DNA from: Blastocatellia bacterium | Lineage (GTDB): Bacteria > Acidobacteriota > Blastocatellia > Pyrinomonadales > Pyrinomonadaceae | Assembly: GCA_013697915.1 (NCBI GenBank) | Contig: JACCVY010000176.1 | Location: 1 to 48,739 of the forward strand | Length of the DNA: 48,739 bases | Reading direction: 5' to 3' | Part shown: in pieces, positions 1-9,933 of the stretch | Numbering within the stretch: the stretch's first letter is position 1 | Layout: every line of letters begins with the position of its first letter | Notes under the pieces: model-generated | Seen by the model: the letters and a program-made list of their open reading frames with translations, nothing else | Databases searched by the model: none | Told to the model about the DNA's origin: nothing | Translations under genes and position numbers: made by a program

Positions 1-1884
<1,884 letters not shown>

Positions 1885-4800
1885 ATGAAACGAACCCTGT
1901 TGTTAACCTTGATTCTCACACTGTTCTTGTGCCTCTTGTTCATGGGTTCGCAATCATCTGAGGCGGGCGGACAAAACAAGACAACCGGCGTCAATTCGGG
2001 CGATAGCGCTCAAGAGCCGCAGTCAGAGGAACCAACTACAGACAACGTTATTGGCTCGTCGGGAATAACGTCGGGACCCACAGAAACGGAAGAGGAAGAA
2101 ACTGATCCCGATCTTCCAAAGGGTCGTCGCGGAAATATCAATGAGAGTGCGTACCTGCGTTTGCGCGACGAGTACATTGCGCGACTGCGCGGCATCGAGC
2201 CAGGCCACCCGTTTGATCCGGCCGCGCGGGGCAGGGCCATCCGCCAGCTGGAACAGGTACAGGCGCTACGAGCTGAAAGCACAAAAAATTCTTTCTTCAA
2301 TAAGCTGACGAGTGTGTTTGGATCCGAAACGCCGCTGGCGTCTGTCTGGATGGAGCTTGGGCCAAGGCCGTTGCCAAATGGATCGGCACAAAGCGGTATC
2401 GTCCCAGTGTCGGGTCGTACCACGGCTGTGGTTGTCGATCCTACCAACCCGAACAAAGTCTATTTGGGCACTGCGCAGGGTGGCGTCTGGCGCTCGCTCG
2501 ATGCTGGTGTGAACTGGACTCCAATATTCGACAGTGCCGAATCTCTGGCTATCGGCGCGCTGGCGATTGCGCCGTCGGGTCCGAGCACTCTCTACGTTGG
2601 TACAGGCGAGTTCAATGGCTGCGGCGATTGCTTCTTCGGCGTAGGTTTGTATCGCATCGATAATGCCGACACTTCCGCAACGCTCGTTGGTCCAATCAAT
2701 CCTTCCCAGACCATCGGCAATCTTACGTACAACGTATTCAGAGGACGTGGCATTACGAAGATTTTGGTAGATCCGAATAATGCGGGAACGATTTTTGTGA
2801 GTACCGGCCGAGGAATTGGCGGCCAGGGCGCAAATGCCTTAAGCATCACCCCGAACACCGGGGGCATTCTGGCGCCACGTGGCTTGTTTCGCGCGATGAA
2901 CGCAACCGCGCCCGCAGCGTCGATAACGTTTCAGAAACTTAGTGTCACTACCGACTCCAGCGTCGACTCGCCAGGCACCGGCAATGTCGATACGCCGGAC
3001 ATGGTTCTGGAACCGGGGAACGCAAATAATCTGATCGTCTCTGTGGTCGGGCTCACTGGCGGCGGAGGCATATATCGGACTACCAACGCGCTCAATGCAA
3101 GTCCGACATTCTCGCAAAGACTCAGTCTTGGCAACGGCATCAGGGCCAACCTGGCGATCGCCAACGTGGGCGGCGCCGTCACGGTTTATGCGGCAATTGG
3201 CGAAACACCAACCGTAAACGCGAGCTGCACGACCGCTTCCAGCGGCGCAGTGAGGAAATCTGTTGATGGCGGTCTCAACTGGTCGGCACAGCTTGCTGGG
3301 GGTCAGGGTTTTTGCGGCGGTCAGTGTTTCTACGATATGCCGATTGCGGTTGATCCTAACAATGCGAACACCGTCTACCTCGGTGGCAACGTTCGCGGTA
3401 CGTGTTCGGATGCGATGAAGAAATCAATTGACGGCGGCACTTCTTTCCAGCGCGACGATAGCGGCCTTCATGCCGACTCGCATACCCTTTTCTTCGACGG
3501 CTCGGGACTTATTTACACCGGAAACGACGGCGGCGTTTGGAAGCGCAGCTCGAGCGCTTCAGCCGGAAGCGCCTGGACCAATCTTAATAGTTCACCGCTG
3601 AGCACGCTGCAATTCGAAAGCATTGCAGTGCACCCGGTTGATCAGTTTTTCACCATCGGCGGCACACAGGACAACGGCACCGAAGCACAGCAAACCTCCT
3701 CGGGCAATTGGAAAAACGCCGAGGGCGGCGATGGTGGCTACACGCTGATCGATCAAACCGCAACCAACACCATCAACGTCACCATGTACCTGACGTTCTT
3801 CAACGAATCCAACAGCCAGATTTTCTTTGACCGCGCCACCCTTACAAGTTGTCTTAACGTGCGAAATTCGTGGCCTTCGCGCGGCGCGATCGCCTGTAAT
3901 AACACGCCGTGCCCAGACCAGAGTCAGCTCGCGACTGATTGCGACAGTCTGCCTTTCTTAAAAAACAACGGTATCCAGTTGACCGACAACGTGCTGTTTT
4001 ATGCGCCGATGGCATTGGGTCCTGGCAATCCGAACACCTTTTACTTCGGTACTGATCGGCTCTATCGCTCAACCGATCGCGGCGACAACATGACGATTGT
4101 CAGCCAGTCGCCCCTGCAACCGACAACTACGCGTTGCCCGTTAGGCAAATCTTGTCCTCCAGCCGGCAGCGACACGCCCGCGAGTGTTGGCACGCCTATC
4201 AGCACGATTGCGATTTCTCCCCAGGACGACAACTATCGAATCATCGGGATGCAAAACGGTCAGGTGTGGGCTACATCAACCGGTTCGGCGACGATGGTGA
4301 ACATCACCAGCGGCTCGTTTCCCGCAAATCCTAACGGCAGCGCCACCAACAAATTTGTAGGTCGCGCGATTTTTGACCCCAACAACAAGGACGTTGCTTA
4401 CATTTCATTTTCTTTTTTCGCCCCAGCCGGCCAGGGAATCTGGAAGATTACGAATCTCGGCGCGGCTGGTTCATCAGCGGCCGCGCCAAACTGGGTACCG
4501 GCGGCCAACGGTATCCCCAGCATTCCCATTAACGCTCTGGCTGTTGATCCTACCAACTCAAACAACGTGTTTGCCGGAACTGACATCGGCGTTTACAACT
4601 CCACTGACGGCGGCGCCAACTGGACTCCTTTCGGAAGTGGTTTACCGCTCGTCGCAGTTTTCGGTATGGCCATTCAACCGACGAGCCGGATCTTGCGTGT
4701 GGCAACGCACGGCCGCGGCATGTGGGAGATTTCGCTCAATGCCGCCCCTGGTCCAAACACAGTGCAGTTCAATTCCAGTAGCCAGGCGGTTAGTGAAACT

Positions 4801-5928
4801 CCAAATCAGACAACGAAAGTCGACGTCACAGTCTCAAGGGCAGGCGACATCACCGGTGCTGCCTCGATCGACTATGCGACTGCAGATGGAACGGCGAGCG
4901 CGCGTTCAGATTACGAAGCTGCTACCGGCACGCTGCGATTTGCGGCCAATGAGGCTACTAAAACCATCTCTATTTTCATCGTTGATGATCGTTTCGGTGA
5001 AGGACTGGAAACCTTCAACATCAACCTGAGTAACCCGGTGGGCTGCACGTTGGGTTCGCCCGCAAGTTTCACCATCACCATCAACAGTGACGAGTCTGTT
5101 AACGGATTGAATCCGGTGAAAGATGCAAGCTTTGACACCGACTTCTTTGTGCGCCAGCACTATATAGATTTTTTCAACCGTGTTCCGGATGACGGCGGTC
5201 TGGCGTTTTGGAAGGACCAGATTAATAGTTGCACCGACCAGGCATGCCGCGAGATTCGGCGCATCAACGTCTCGGGTGCTTTCTTTCTTTCGATTGAGTT
5301 TCAGCAAACCGGCTACCTCGTTGAGCGACTCTACAAAACGGCTTACGGAGATAATACGTCGGCCAACTCGATCTTGGGCGGGACGCATCAGCTTTCGGTG
5401 CCAATCATTCGGCTTAACGAATTTCTGCCTGACACGCAGGAGATCGGAAAAGGAGTCGTAATTGGGCAGCCTGGAGCCGATCAACTCTTAGAGAACAACA
5501 AGCAGACGTTGATAGGAGAGTTTGTCGTCCGGTCGCGCTTCACTACAGCATATCCGCTCTCGATGACGCCAGCCCAGTTTGTAGATAAGTTGAACGCCAA
5601 CGCGGGTGGCGTGTTATCGCAGAGCGAACGCGACCTATATGTCTCCGAGTTGATGAACGGCACCGGTAGCAGAGGAACGCGGGCAGGCGTTTTGCGCGCA
5701 ATCGCCGAAGATCCGGACTTGTTTGCGGCCGAACAAAACCGGGCGTTCGTGCTGGCACAGTATTTCGGCTACCTGCGGCGCAATCCCGACGACTTACCAG
5801 ATTCCGACTTTACGGGTTACGAGTTTTGGCTGACCAAGCTCAATCAGTTTAATGGAAACTTCGTAAACGCCGAGATGGTCAAGTCATTCATCGTCTCGAG
5901 CGAGTACCAAAATCGTTTTGGGCCGTGA
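1885..5928 (+). CDS. Large secreted beta-propeller protein with Calx-beta and DUF4214 domains
   Basis: A secreted or surface protein of 1347 residues with no predicted enzymatic role. Residues 1-28 are a signal peptide (MKRTLLLTLILTLFLCLLF and following). From about 150 to 940 it carries BNR/sortilin-like repeats with recurrent 'VDPTNPN', 'S.DGG.NW' and 'VYLGT' motifs, typical of multi-bladed beta-propellers. A Calx-beta domain follows (about 950-1075, with DYATADGTA and FIVDDRFGEG), then a DUF4214 region (about 1085-1345, FFVRQHYIDFFNR...GGLAFW) ending NRFGP. The last 400 residues closely match the end of the next gene, so this is a shared C-terminal cassette, perhaps for surface retention (inference). 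The start has an AAGGAG 8 nt upstream. Paired cysteines in the propeller suggest an exported, oxidised protein. Confidence 0.85.
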   Translation: MKRTLLLTLILTLFLCLLFMGSQSSEAGGQNKTTGVNSGDSAQEPQSEEPTTDNVIGSSGITSGPTETEEEETDPDLPKGRRGNINESAYLRLRDEYIARLRGIEPGHPFDPAARGRAIRQLEQVQALRAESTKNSFFNKLTSVFGSETPLASVWMELGPRPLPNGSAQSGIVPVSGRTTAVVVDPTNPNKVYLGTAQGGVWRSLDAGVNWTPIFDSAESLAIGALAIAPSGPSTLYVGTGEFNGCGDCFFGVGLYRIDNADTSATLVGPINPSQTIGNLTYNVFRGRGITKILVDPNNAGTIFVSTGRGIGGQGANALSITPNTGGILAPRGLFRAMNATAPAASITFQKLSVTTDSSVDSPGTGNVDTPDMVLEPGNANNLIVSVVGLTGGGGIYRTTNALNASPTFSQRLSLGNGIRANLAIANVGGAVTVYAAIGETPTVNASCTTASSGAVRKSVDGGLNWSAQLAGGQGFCGGQCFYDMPIAVDPNNANTVYLGGNVRGTCSDAMKKSIDGGTSFQRDDSGLHADSHTLFFDGSGLIYTGNDGGVWKRSSSASAGSAWTNLNSSPLSTLQFESIAVHPVDQFFTIGGTQDNGTEAQQTSSGNWKNAEGGDGGYTLIDQTATNTINVTMYLTFFNESNSQIFFDRATLTSCLNVRNSWPSRGAIACNNTPCPDQSQLATDCDSLPFLKNNGIQLTDNVLFYAPMALGPGNPNTFYFGTDRLYRSTDRGDNMTIVSQSPLQPTTTRCPLGKSCPPAGSDTPASVGTPISTIAISPQDDNYRIIGMQNGQVWATSTGSATMVNITSGSFPANPNGSATNKFVGRAIFDPNNKDVAYISFSFFAPAGQGIWKITNLGAAGSSAAAPNWVPAANGIPSIPINALAVDPTNSNNVFAGTDIGVYNSTDGGANWTPFGSGLPLVAVFGMAIQPTSRILRVATHGRGMWEISLNAAPGPNTVQFNSSSQAVSETPNQTTKVDVTVSRAGDITGAASIDYATADGTASARSDYEAATGTLRFAANEATKTISIFIVDDRFGEGLETFNINLSNPVGCTLGSPASFTITINSDESVNGLNPVKDASFDTDFFVRQHYIDFFNRVPDDGGLAFWKDQINSCTDQACREIRRINVSGAFFLSIEFQQTGYLVERLYKTAYGDNTSANSILGGTHQLSVPIIRLNEFLPDTQEIGKGVVIGQPGADQLLENNKQTLIGEFVVRSRFTTAYPLSMTPAQFVDKLNANAGGVLSQSERDLYVSELMNGTGSRGTRAGVLRAIAEDPDLFAAEQNRAFVLAQYFGYLRRNPDDLPDSDFTGYEFWLTKLNQFNGNFVNAEMVKSFIVSSEYQNRFGP

Positions 5929-5997
5929 TTTAGCGCCTCCCCGCTATGTAAATATTGCTTATTGAATTCCGCAAGCGAAATACGTAAGCTGTTTCTT

Positions 5998-6174
5998 GCA
6001 GCATCCAAGCTGCTTACTTGCCTCACTCACCGGAACATCGTTCCGCCCCGTTAGAGTCGGACCTTCATTGAGTCCGGGCTAAGCAAGAACTATCTCTTGC
6101 ATGCCAAACGCGCGATCTGTAGTCAGCGGTACAGGCGGCCATGCTCGCGCAACTTGTTTTCCCGCCCGACGGGC
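5998..6174 (+). promoter_or_regulatory. Hairpin-rich 5' leader of the metalloprotease gene
   Basis: Five short perfect hairpins lie in a row: 5998-6013 (GCAGC/GCTGC), 6031-6045 (CGGAAC/GTTCCG, loop ATC), 6058-6076 (CGGAC/GTCCG), 6083-6100 (GCAAGA/TCTTGC) and 6164-6174 (GCCC/GGGC). They fill most of the 299-bp gap before a GTG-started gene. I do not recognise a known riboswitch; the c-di-GMP-I core was looked for and not seen. There is no U-tract that would make it a simple terminator for the gene before. Confidence 0.35.
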
Positions 6175-6227
6175 TCGTTAGTTAACTAAAACCACTTCCC
6201 CAAAATCGACAGAAGGAGATCGACCTC

Positions 6228-8684
6228 GTGACGAACCCTCGTGTGCGCACGCGTGTCTCACGCACGCAAAAGTATTCCAAACGGATCTATTGGTCCCGCA
6301 CGGTGCTGGTAATCCTGGCAGTTGCCGCCCTCGCTGCCCTGCCCTTTTATGGCTTTGCGCAGAATGATTCAGCCAACCAAGCTCCCAACTATCAAGCTTC
6401 GTCAAACGGTTCTTTCGTCATTTATCAGGGCTCCAACGGCGAAACTGTTTGCCGTGATGCCACGCTTGCTGAAGGACGCGCCTTCCAGACCAGCGCCAGC
6501 TCGGCGGGCTTTCATCAAATCAACCATCTGAAGAATCAAACCACGCTGGCGGCCGGTAACGGCTCGGGTGAAGTCCCAGCCGGAGGCGGCTTAACCATCG
6601 TGTTACGAGCGAGCTCTCAACTCGATCAAAACCCGCAGGCGAAGGCGGCGTTCATTGCAGCCGCTGCCAAATGGGAAGCGTTGATACAGGATCCAATAAC
6701 GGTAGTCATCGACGTGGACTATGGTCCAACTGTCTTTGGAATTTCTTTTCCGAGTGGAAATATTCTTGGGCTGACCGCTACGCAGGAACTTTATTACGTT
6801 GGCAATTATTCGGATATACGTGGGCGGTTGATTAGTCACGCCTCCAGCCCTTCCGAGGCAGCTCTTTACAATGCGCTGCCCGCCGGCAGTGTTCCAACGG
6901 ACCTCGGTAACACCAGCACGGTTTTCGTTACCAGTCCGATACTGCGCGCGCTGGGCGGCATCAGTCCCGTTGCCAGTCCCGACACAGAACCCTATGGAGG
7001 CGCTCCGAAAATTGGCTTTAACTCAGCCTTTGGTTTTGACTTTGATCCCAGCGATGGAATAACCGGCAACCGAACTGACTTTGACGCTGTAGCTGTACAC
7101 GAGCTTGGCCATGTGCTGGGAATTGGTTCAGAAGTGGGCGTTCGCGAACTGAATTCATCGCAACCAGTCTCGGTAACAGTTTGGGATCTATTTCGTTTTC
7201 GGCCAGCCACTGCCAATTTGAATACGTTCGGCAGCGCCCAGCGAATTCTGTCTTCCGGTGGTTTGCAAGTTCAATTTAATGGCGGCCCGGAACTAGGTTT
7301 GTCCACGGGTCGGCCTGACGGCAGCGGGGGTGATGGCAATCAAGCCAGTCACTGGCGCGACGATCTCAGCGTGAGCGCAAATTACCTCGGCATCATGGAT
7401 CCTAGCATCAACCGCAATACGCGCGAGACGATGACCGCGAATGACATGAACGTGATTGATTCGATTGGTTACACCATAGTCGCAGCACCGACGCCAACCC
7501 CAACTCCAACACCGACCCCCACACCGGTGGTTAACACAGTGCAATTTACCAGCGGCACCGCCAGTACCGCTGAGACGCTGAACGTCACTACCAAGGTAGA
7601 TCTGCTTGTCACTCGTACTGGTAATACTTCGGGCGCGGCCACGGTGGACTATGCGACGACCGACGCGACTGCGAGTGAGCGGTCAGACTATATGGCCGCG
7701 CTTGGAACGTTACGGTTTGTCGCCGGCGAGACATCGAAGACTGTTAGCGTCTTCATCGTTGATGATCGTTATGGCGAGGCACCGGAGACGTTCAACGTTA
7801 CGTTGAGCAATCCGATAGGCTGCACGCTCGGCTCGCCCGCGGCGGTGGCCGTAACCATTAACAGTGACGAGTCAGTTGACGGATCGAATCCCCTCAACGA
7901 CGCGACATTTAGTAGCGACTTTTTCGTGCGCCAACAGTACGTTGATTTTTTCAATCGCGAAGCCGACGCTGGAGGCCTGGCCTTCTGGACGAACCAACTC
8001 AATCAGTGCACGGATTCAGCCTGCCGCGATATAAAGCGCGTAAATGTGAGTGCGGCGTTCTTCCTTTCGATCGAGTTTCAGCAGACTGGTTACCTCGTTT
8101 ACAAAACCTATCAGGCCGCTTTGAATTCGGGCGAAACCCTCAGGCTCCGGCAGTTTTTGCCGGATACCCAGGAGATTGGTCGCGGCATAGTGATTGGTCA
8201 ACCCGGCGCCGATCAATTACTCGACCAGAACAAACAACGATTTTTTAACGACTTCGTGCAGCGCCCATCTTTCGTTGCCTCGTATCCTGTTTCAATGTCT
8301 GCAGCAGAGTTTGTCGATAAGCTAAACAGCAACACCTACGATCCGCGCAATCCGGGCTCAGGCGGAGCGTTAACGCAAAGCGAGCGAGACGCACTGGTCA
8401 GCCAGTTGTCCGGCGATCCGGCGTCGGTAAGCCTACGCGCCCAGACAGTGAGAGCTGTAGGTGAAAACTCGATGTTCAGCGCGCGCCAATCCAATAAGGC
8501 ATTCGTGCTGATGCAATACTTCGGTTACCTCCGCCGCAATCCGAATGATGCGCCGGATGCCGATTTTGGTGGATACAACTTTTGGCTCGGTAAGCTTAAC
8601 GAGTTCAATGGCAACTTCGTTAACGCCGAAATGGTCAAGGCGTTCCTGGTAGCCGGCGAATATAAGCAACGCTTTGGGCCGTGA
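6228..8684 (+). CDS. Secreted zinc metalloprotease with Calx-beta and DUF4214 domains
   Basis: A predicted exported protease of 818 residues. An N-terminal hydrophobic segment (about 26-45, ending near GFAQ) serves as a signal peptide. At about residue 290 is HELGHVLGIGSE, a HExxHxxG zinc site, and a later GIMDP is compatible with a Met-turn, placing it in the metzincin-like NF038122-type group (inference from motif). A third histidine at the usual spacing is missing, so the third ligand is unclear. A PT-repeat linker (about 420-433) separates the catalytic part from a Calx-beta domain (DYATTDATA, FIVDDRYGE) and DUF4214 ending KQRFGP. The GTG start at 6228 is chosen because AGAAGGAG ends 9 nt upstream and it precedes the signal peptide. 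A strong terminator follows. Confidence 0.85.
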   Translation: MTNPRVRTRVSRTQKYSKRIYWSRTVLVILAVAALAALPFYGFAQNDSANQAPNYQASSNGSFVIYQGSNGETVCRDATLAEGRAFQTSASSAGFHQINHLKNQTTLAAGNGSGEVPAGGGLTIVLRASSQLDQNPQAKAAFIAAAAKWEALIQDPITVVIDVDYGPTVFGISFPSGNILGLTATQELYYVGNYSDIRGRLISHASSPSEAALYNALPAGSVPTDLGNTSTVFVTSPILRALGGISPVASPDTEPYGGAPKIGFNSAFGFDFDPSDGITGNRTDFDAVAVHELGHVLGIGSEVGVRELNSSQPVSVTVWDLFRFRPATANLNTFGSAQRILSSGGLQVQFNGGPELGLSTGRPDGSGGDGNQASHWRDDLSVSANYLGIMDPSINRNTRETMTANDMNVIDSIGYTIVAAPTPTPTPTPTPTPVVNTVQFTSGTASTAETLNVTTKVDLLVTRTGNTSGAATVDYATTDATASERSDYMAALGTLRFVAGETSKTVSVFIVDDRYGEAPETFNVTLSNPIGCTLGSPAAVAVTINSDESVDGSNPLNDATFSSDFFVRQQYVDFFNREADAGGLAFWTNQLNQCTDSACRDIKRVNVSAAFFLSIEFQQTGYLVYKTYQAALNSGETLRLRQFLPDTQEIGRGIVIGQPGADQLLDQNKQRFFNDFVQRPSFVASYPVSMSAAEFVDKLNSNTYDPRNPGSGGALTQSERDALVSQLSGDPASVSLRAQTVRAVGENSMFSARQSNKAFVLMQYFGYLRRNPNDAPDADFGGYNFWLGKLNEFNGNFVNAEMVKAFLVAGEYKQRFGP

Positions 8685-8708
8685 TCGAGATTCTTAACCA
8701 ATAGAAAA

Positions 8709-8746
8709 GCCCTGCCGTTTTCATCAAGCGGCAGGGCGTATTTTTT
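8709..8746 (+). terminator. Rho-independent terminator
   Basis: A 9-bp stem, GCCCTGCCG (8709-8717) with CGGCAGGGC (8729-8737), is followed by TTTTTT at 8741-8746. It lies 25 bp after the metalloprotease stop and just before the end of a convergent gene, so it may serve both strands. Confidence 0.9.
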
Positions 8747-8760
8747 CGAACTAGCCTGGG

Positions 8761-9123
8761 CTATAGCTTTTCTTCCGGGTCAATTCTAATTTTCATGCGC
8801 TGCAATACTTGAACGTCTTCGTCGGTAAGATCGAGTGTAGTGTCGCCACCTTCGCCGCGCTCTTCTCCAGCATGAGGGCGCAATCCAATTTCGAGCCGCA
8901 AGGTTAGTTCCATTTCATAGCCTGCATCACGGAGCCGTTCGATCGCTTCGGCAACTTTCGACGAGTTCTCGACCGATTCGTTGATGGCCGTTCCGATCTC
9001 TCGAACAATCTCTTTTGCGTCGTCGTCTATTTCCAAAGCTTCAAACTCAAATGAAACCGTTGAATTTGTTGTAGGGGTTGAAGCACATGCTACGCGACGA
9101 TACTGAGGGGGGTCAACCAGCAA
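8761..9123 (-). CDS. Small acidic hypothetical protein
   Basis: About 120 residues, family not recognised. The core (SFEFEALEIDDDAKEIV..., AINESVENSSKVAEAIERL, MELTLRLEIGLRP) reads as beta-helix-beta, and a charged tail ends KIRIDPEEKL. It is strongly acidic, with no signal peptide or membrane segment. The start is uncertain: the frame opens at TTG 9123 without a good ribosome site and has no upstream ATG. It stands alone between the metalloprotease terminator and the divergent peroxiredoxin gene. The well-formed amphipathic pattern supports a real gene. Confidence 0.5.
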   Translation of the reverse strand: MLVDPPQYRRVACASTPTTNSTVSFEFEALEIDDDAKEIVREIGTAINESVENSSKVAEAIERLRDAGYEMELTLRLEIGLRPHAGEERGEGGDTTLDLTDEDVQVLQRMKIRIDPEEKL

Positions 9124-9311
9124 CTTTCATAGGGTGATCTACGGCAACAGGACCCTATCTTAAGATTTTCAAGACGTAAAAAGGGCGAACTAACAGTTTG
9201 CTTTACGAAGGTTGGGACTTTAAGGTTGAACTCTGCACTCCTCTCAACTACTCTTAACTTGAATACCCCCGGCCAGTTTTAAAAGAGTCCTTTGAAAGAG
9301 AGGAGTTTTCT

Positions 9312-9776
9312 ATGCCTGAAGTTGGAGAAACCGCCCCGGATTTTGAGTTGCCGAGCCATCTGGAAAAAGGAAAGAAGGTGAAGCTCTCGGATTTCCGCGG
9401 CAAGAATAATGTGGTGTTGGCGTTTTATCCGCTGGCCTGGACGCCAGTCTGAACGGCGCAGATGCCTGCGTACGAGGCCGACCTCGAACGATTTAAAGGC
9501 TATGATGCTCAGGTCCTGGGCATTTCAGTTGATAGCGTGCCGTGTAACACCGCATGGGCCAAGAGCCTGGGCGGACTGTCTTATGATCTCTTAAGTGACT
9601 TCCATCCTAAAGGCGAAGTCGCAAAACAATATGGAGCGTATCGGGACAGCGACGGCATCAGCGAGCGTGCTCTTTTTGTTATCGATAAAGAAGGCAAGCT
9701 TGCCTACAAAGATATTCACAACATTGCCGACCAACCAGACAATGAAGACTTGTTAGAAGTGTTGAGAAAGCTGTGA
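9312..9776 (+). CDS. Peroxiredoxin with in-frame TGA (selenocysteine) at the peroxidatic position
   Basis: AhpC/TSA-family thiol peroxidase that would reduce H2O2 and organic hydroperoxides. ATG 9312, preceded by AGAGAGGAG, opens a frame that meets TGA at 9450-9452 (codon 47) and continues to TGA 9774-9776 (154 codons in all). The upstream part has the Prx start ([32 protein letters not shown]) and the downstream part the rest ([61 protein letters not shown]). The TGA falls exactly where PxxxTxxC needs the peroxidatic cysteine (PLAWTPV-U-T), so it is read as selenocysteine. Cys78 could be the resolving residue. Alternatives are a nonsense mutation or sequencing error, made unlikely by the neighbouring gene with the same feature. 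A weak promoter may lie at 9226-9254 (TTGAAC, 17 nt, TACTCT). Confidence 0.87.
9453..9486 (+). promoter_or_regulatory. Candidate bacterial SECIS region of the peroxiredoxin mRNA
   Basis: Bacterial SECIS hairpins lie in the coding sequence just after the UGA. Here there are two perfect small hairpins: 9456-9471 (GCGCAG/CTGCGT, loop ATGC) and 9473-9486 (CGAGG/CCTCG, loop CCGA). An alternative fold, GCCT/AGGC at 9464-9478 with loop GCGTACG, places a G first in the loop as SelB elements usually do. I cannot decide which forms. Confidence 0.4.
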
Positions 9777-9779
9777 GAA

Positions 9780-9928
9780 CGGGTATCGGGTGTCGGGTAT
9801 CGGGTGACAGGAGTTGAATGTGAAGCAGTAATTTTGGGCTTGTTCAACCGGACTTGTTGAGAGTGTTGTTTGATACCTGACACCTGATACCCGACACCTG
9901 ATACCTGATGCCTAATACCCGACACCCA
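9780..9928. repeat. Facing word-repeat arms (GGGTATCGGGTGTC type)
   Basis: The left arm 9780-9812 repeats the unit GGGTATCGG/GGGTGTCGG. The right arm 9870-9928 repeats its reverse complement (GATACCTGACACC, ATACCCGACACC) about six times. The 57-bp spacer is not repetitive. The arms could pair into a long imperfect hairpin in the transcript between the two selenoprotein genes. Confidence 0.85.
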
Positions 9929-9933
9929 GATTT

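Noticed and set aside
6030-6180. c-di-GMP riboswitch in the metalloprotease leader
   Set aside because: The conserved GEMM core and tetraloop/receptor pieces were not found; only simple stems are seen.
9450-9452. TGA in the peroxiredoxin as a plain stop, making a pseudogene
   Set aside because: The downstream frame is fully conserved, the TGA sits exactly at the peroxidatic residue, and the neighbour shows the same feature. Selenocysteine explains both; a pseudogene would explain neither position.
9780-9928. CRISPR-like array
   Set aside because: Units are 9-10 nt without unique spacers, and the two arms are reverse complements. There are no cas genes.
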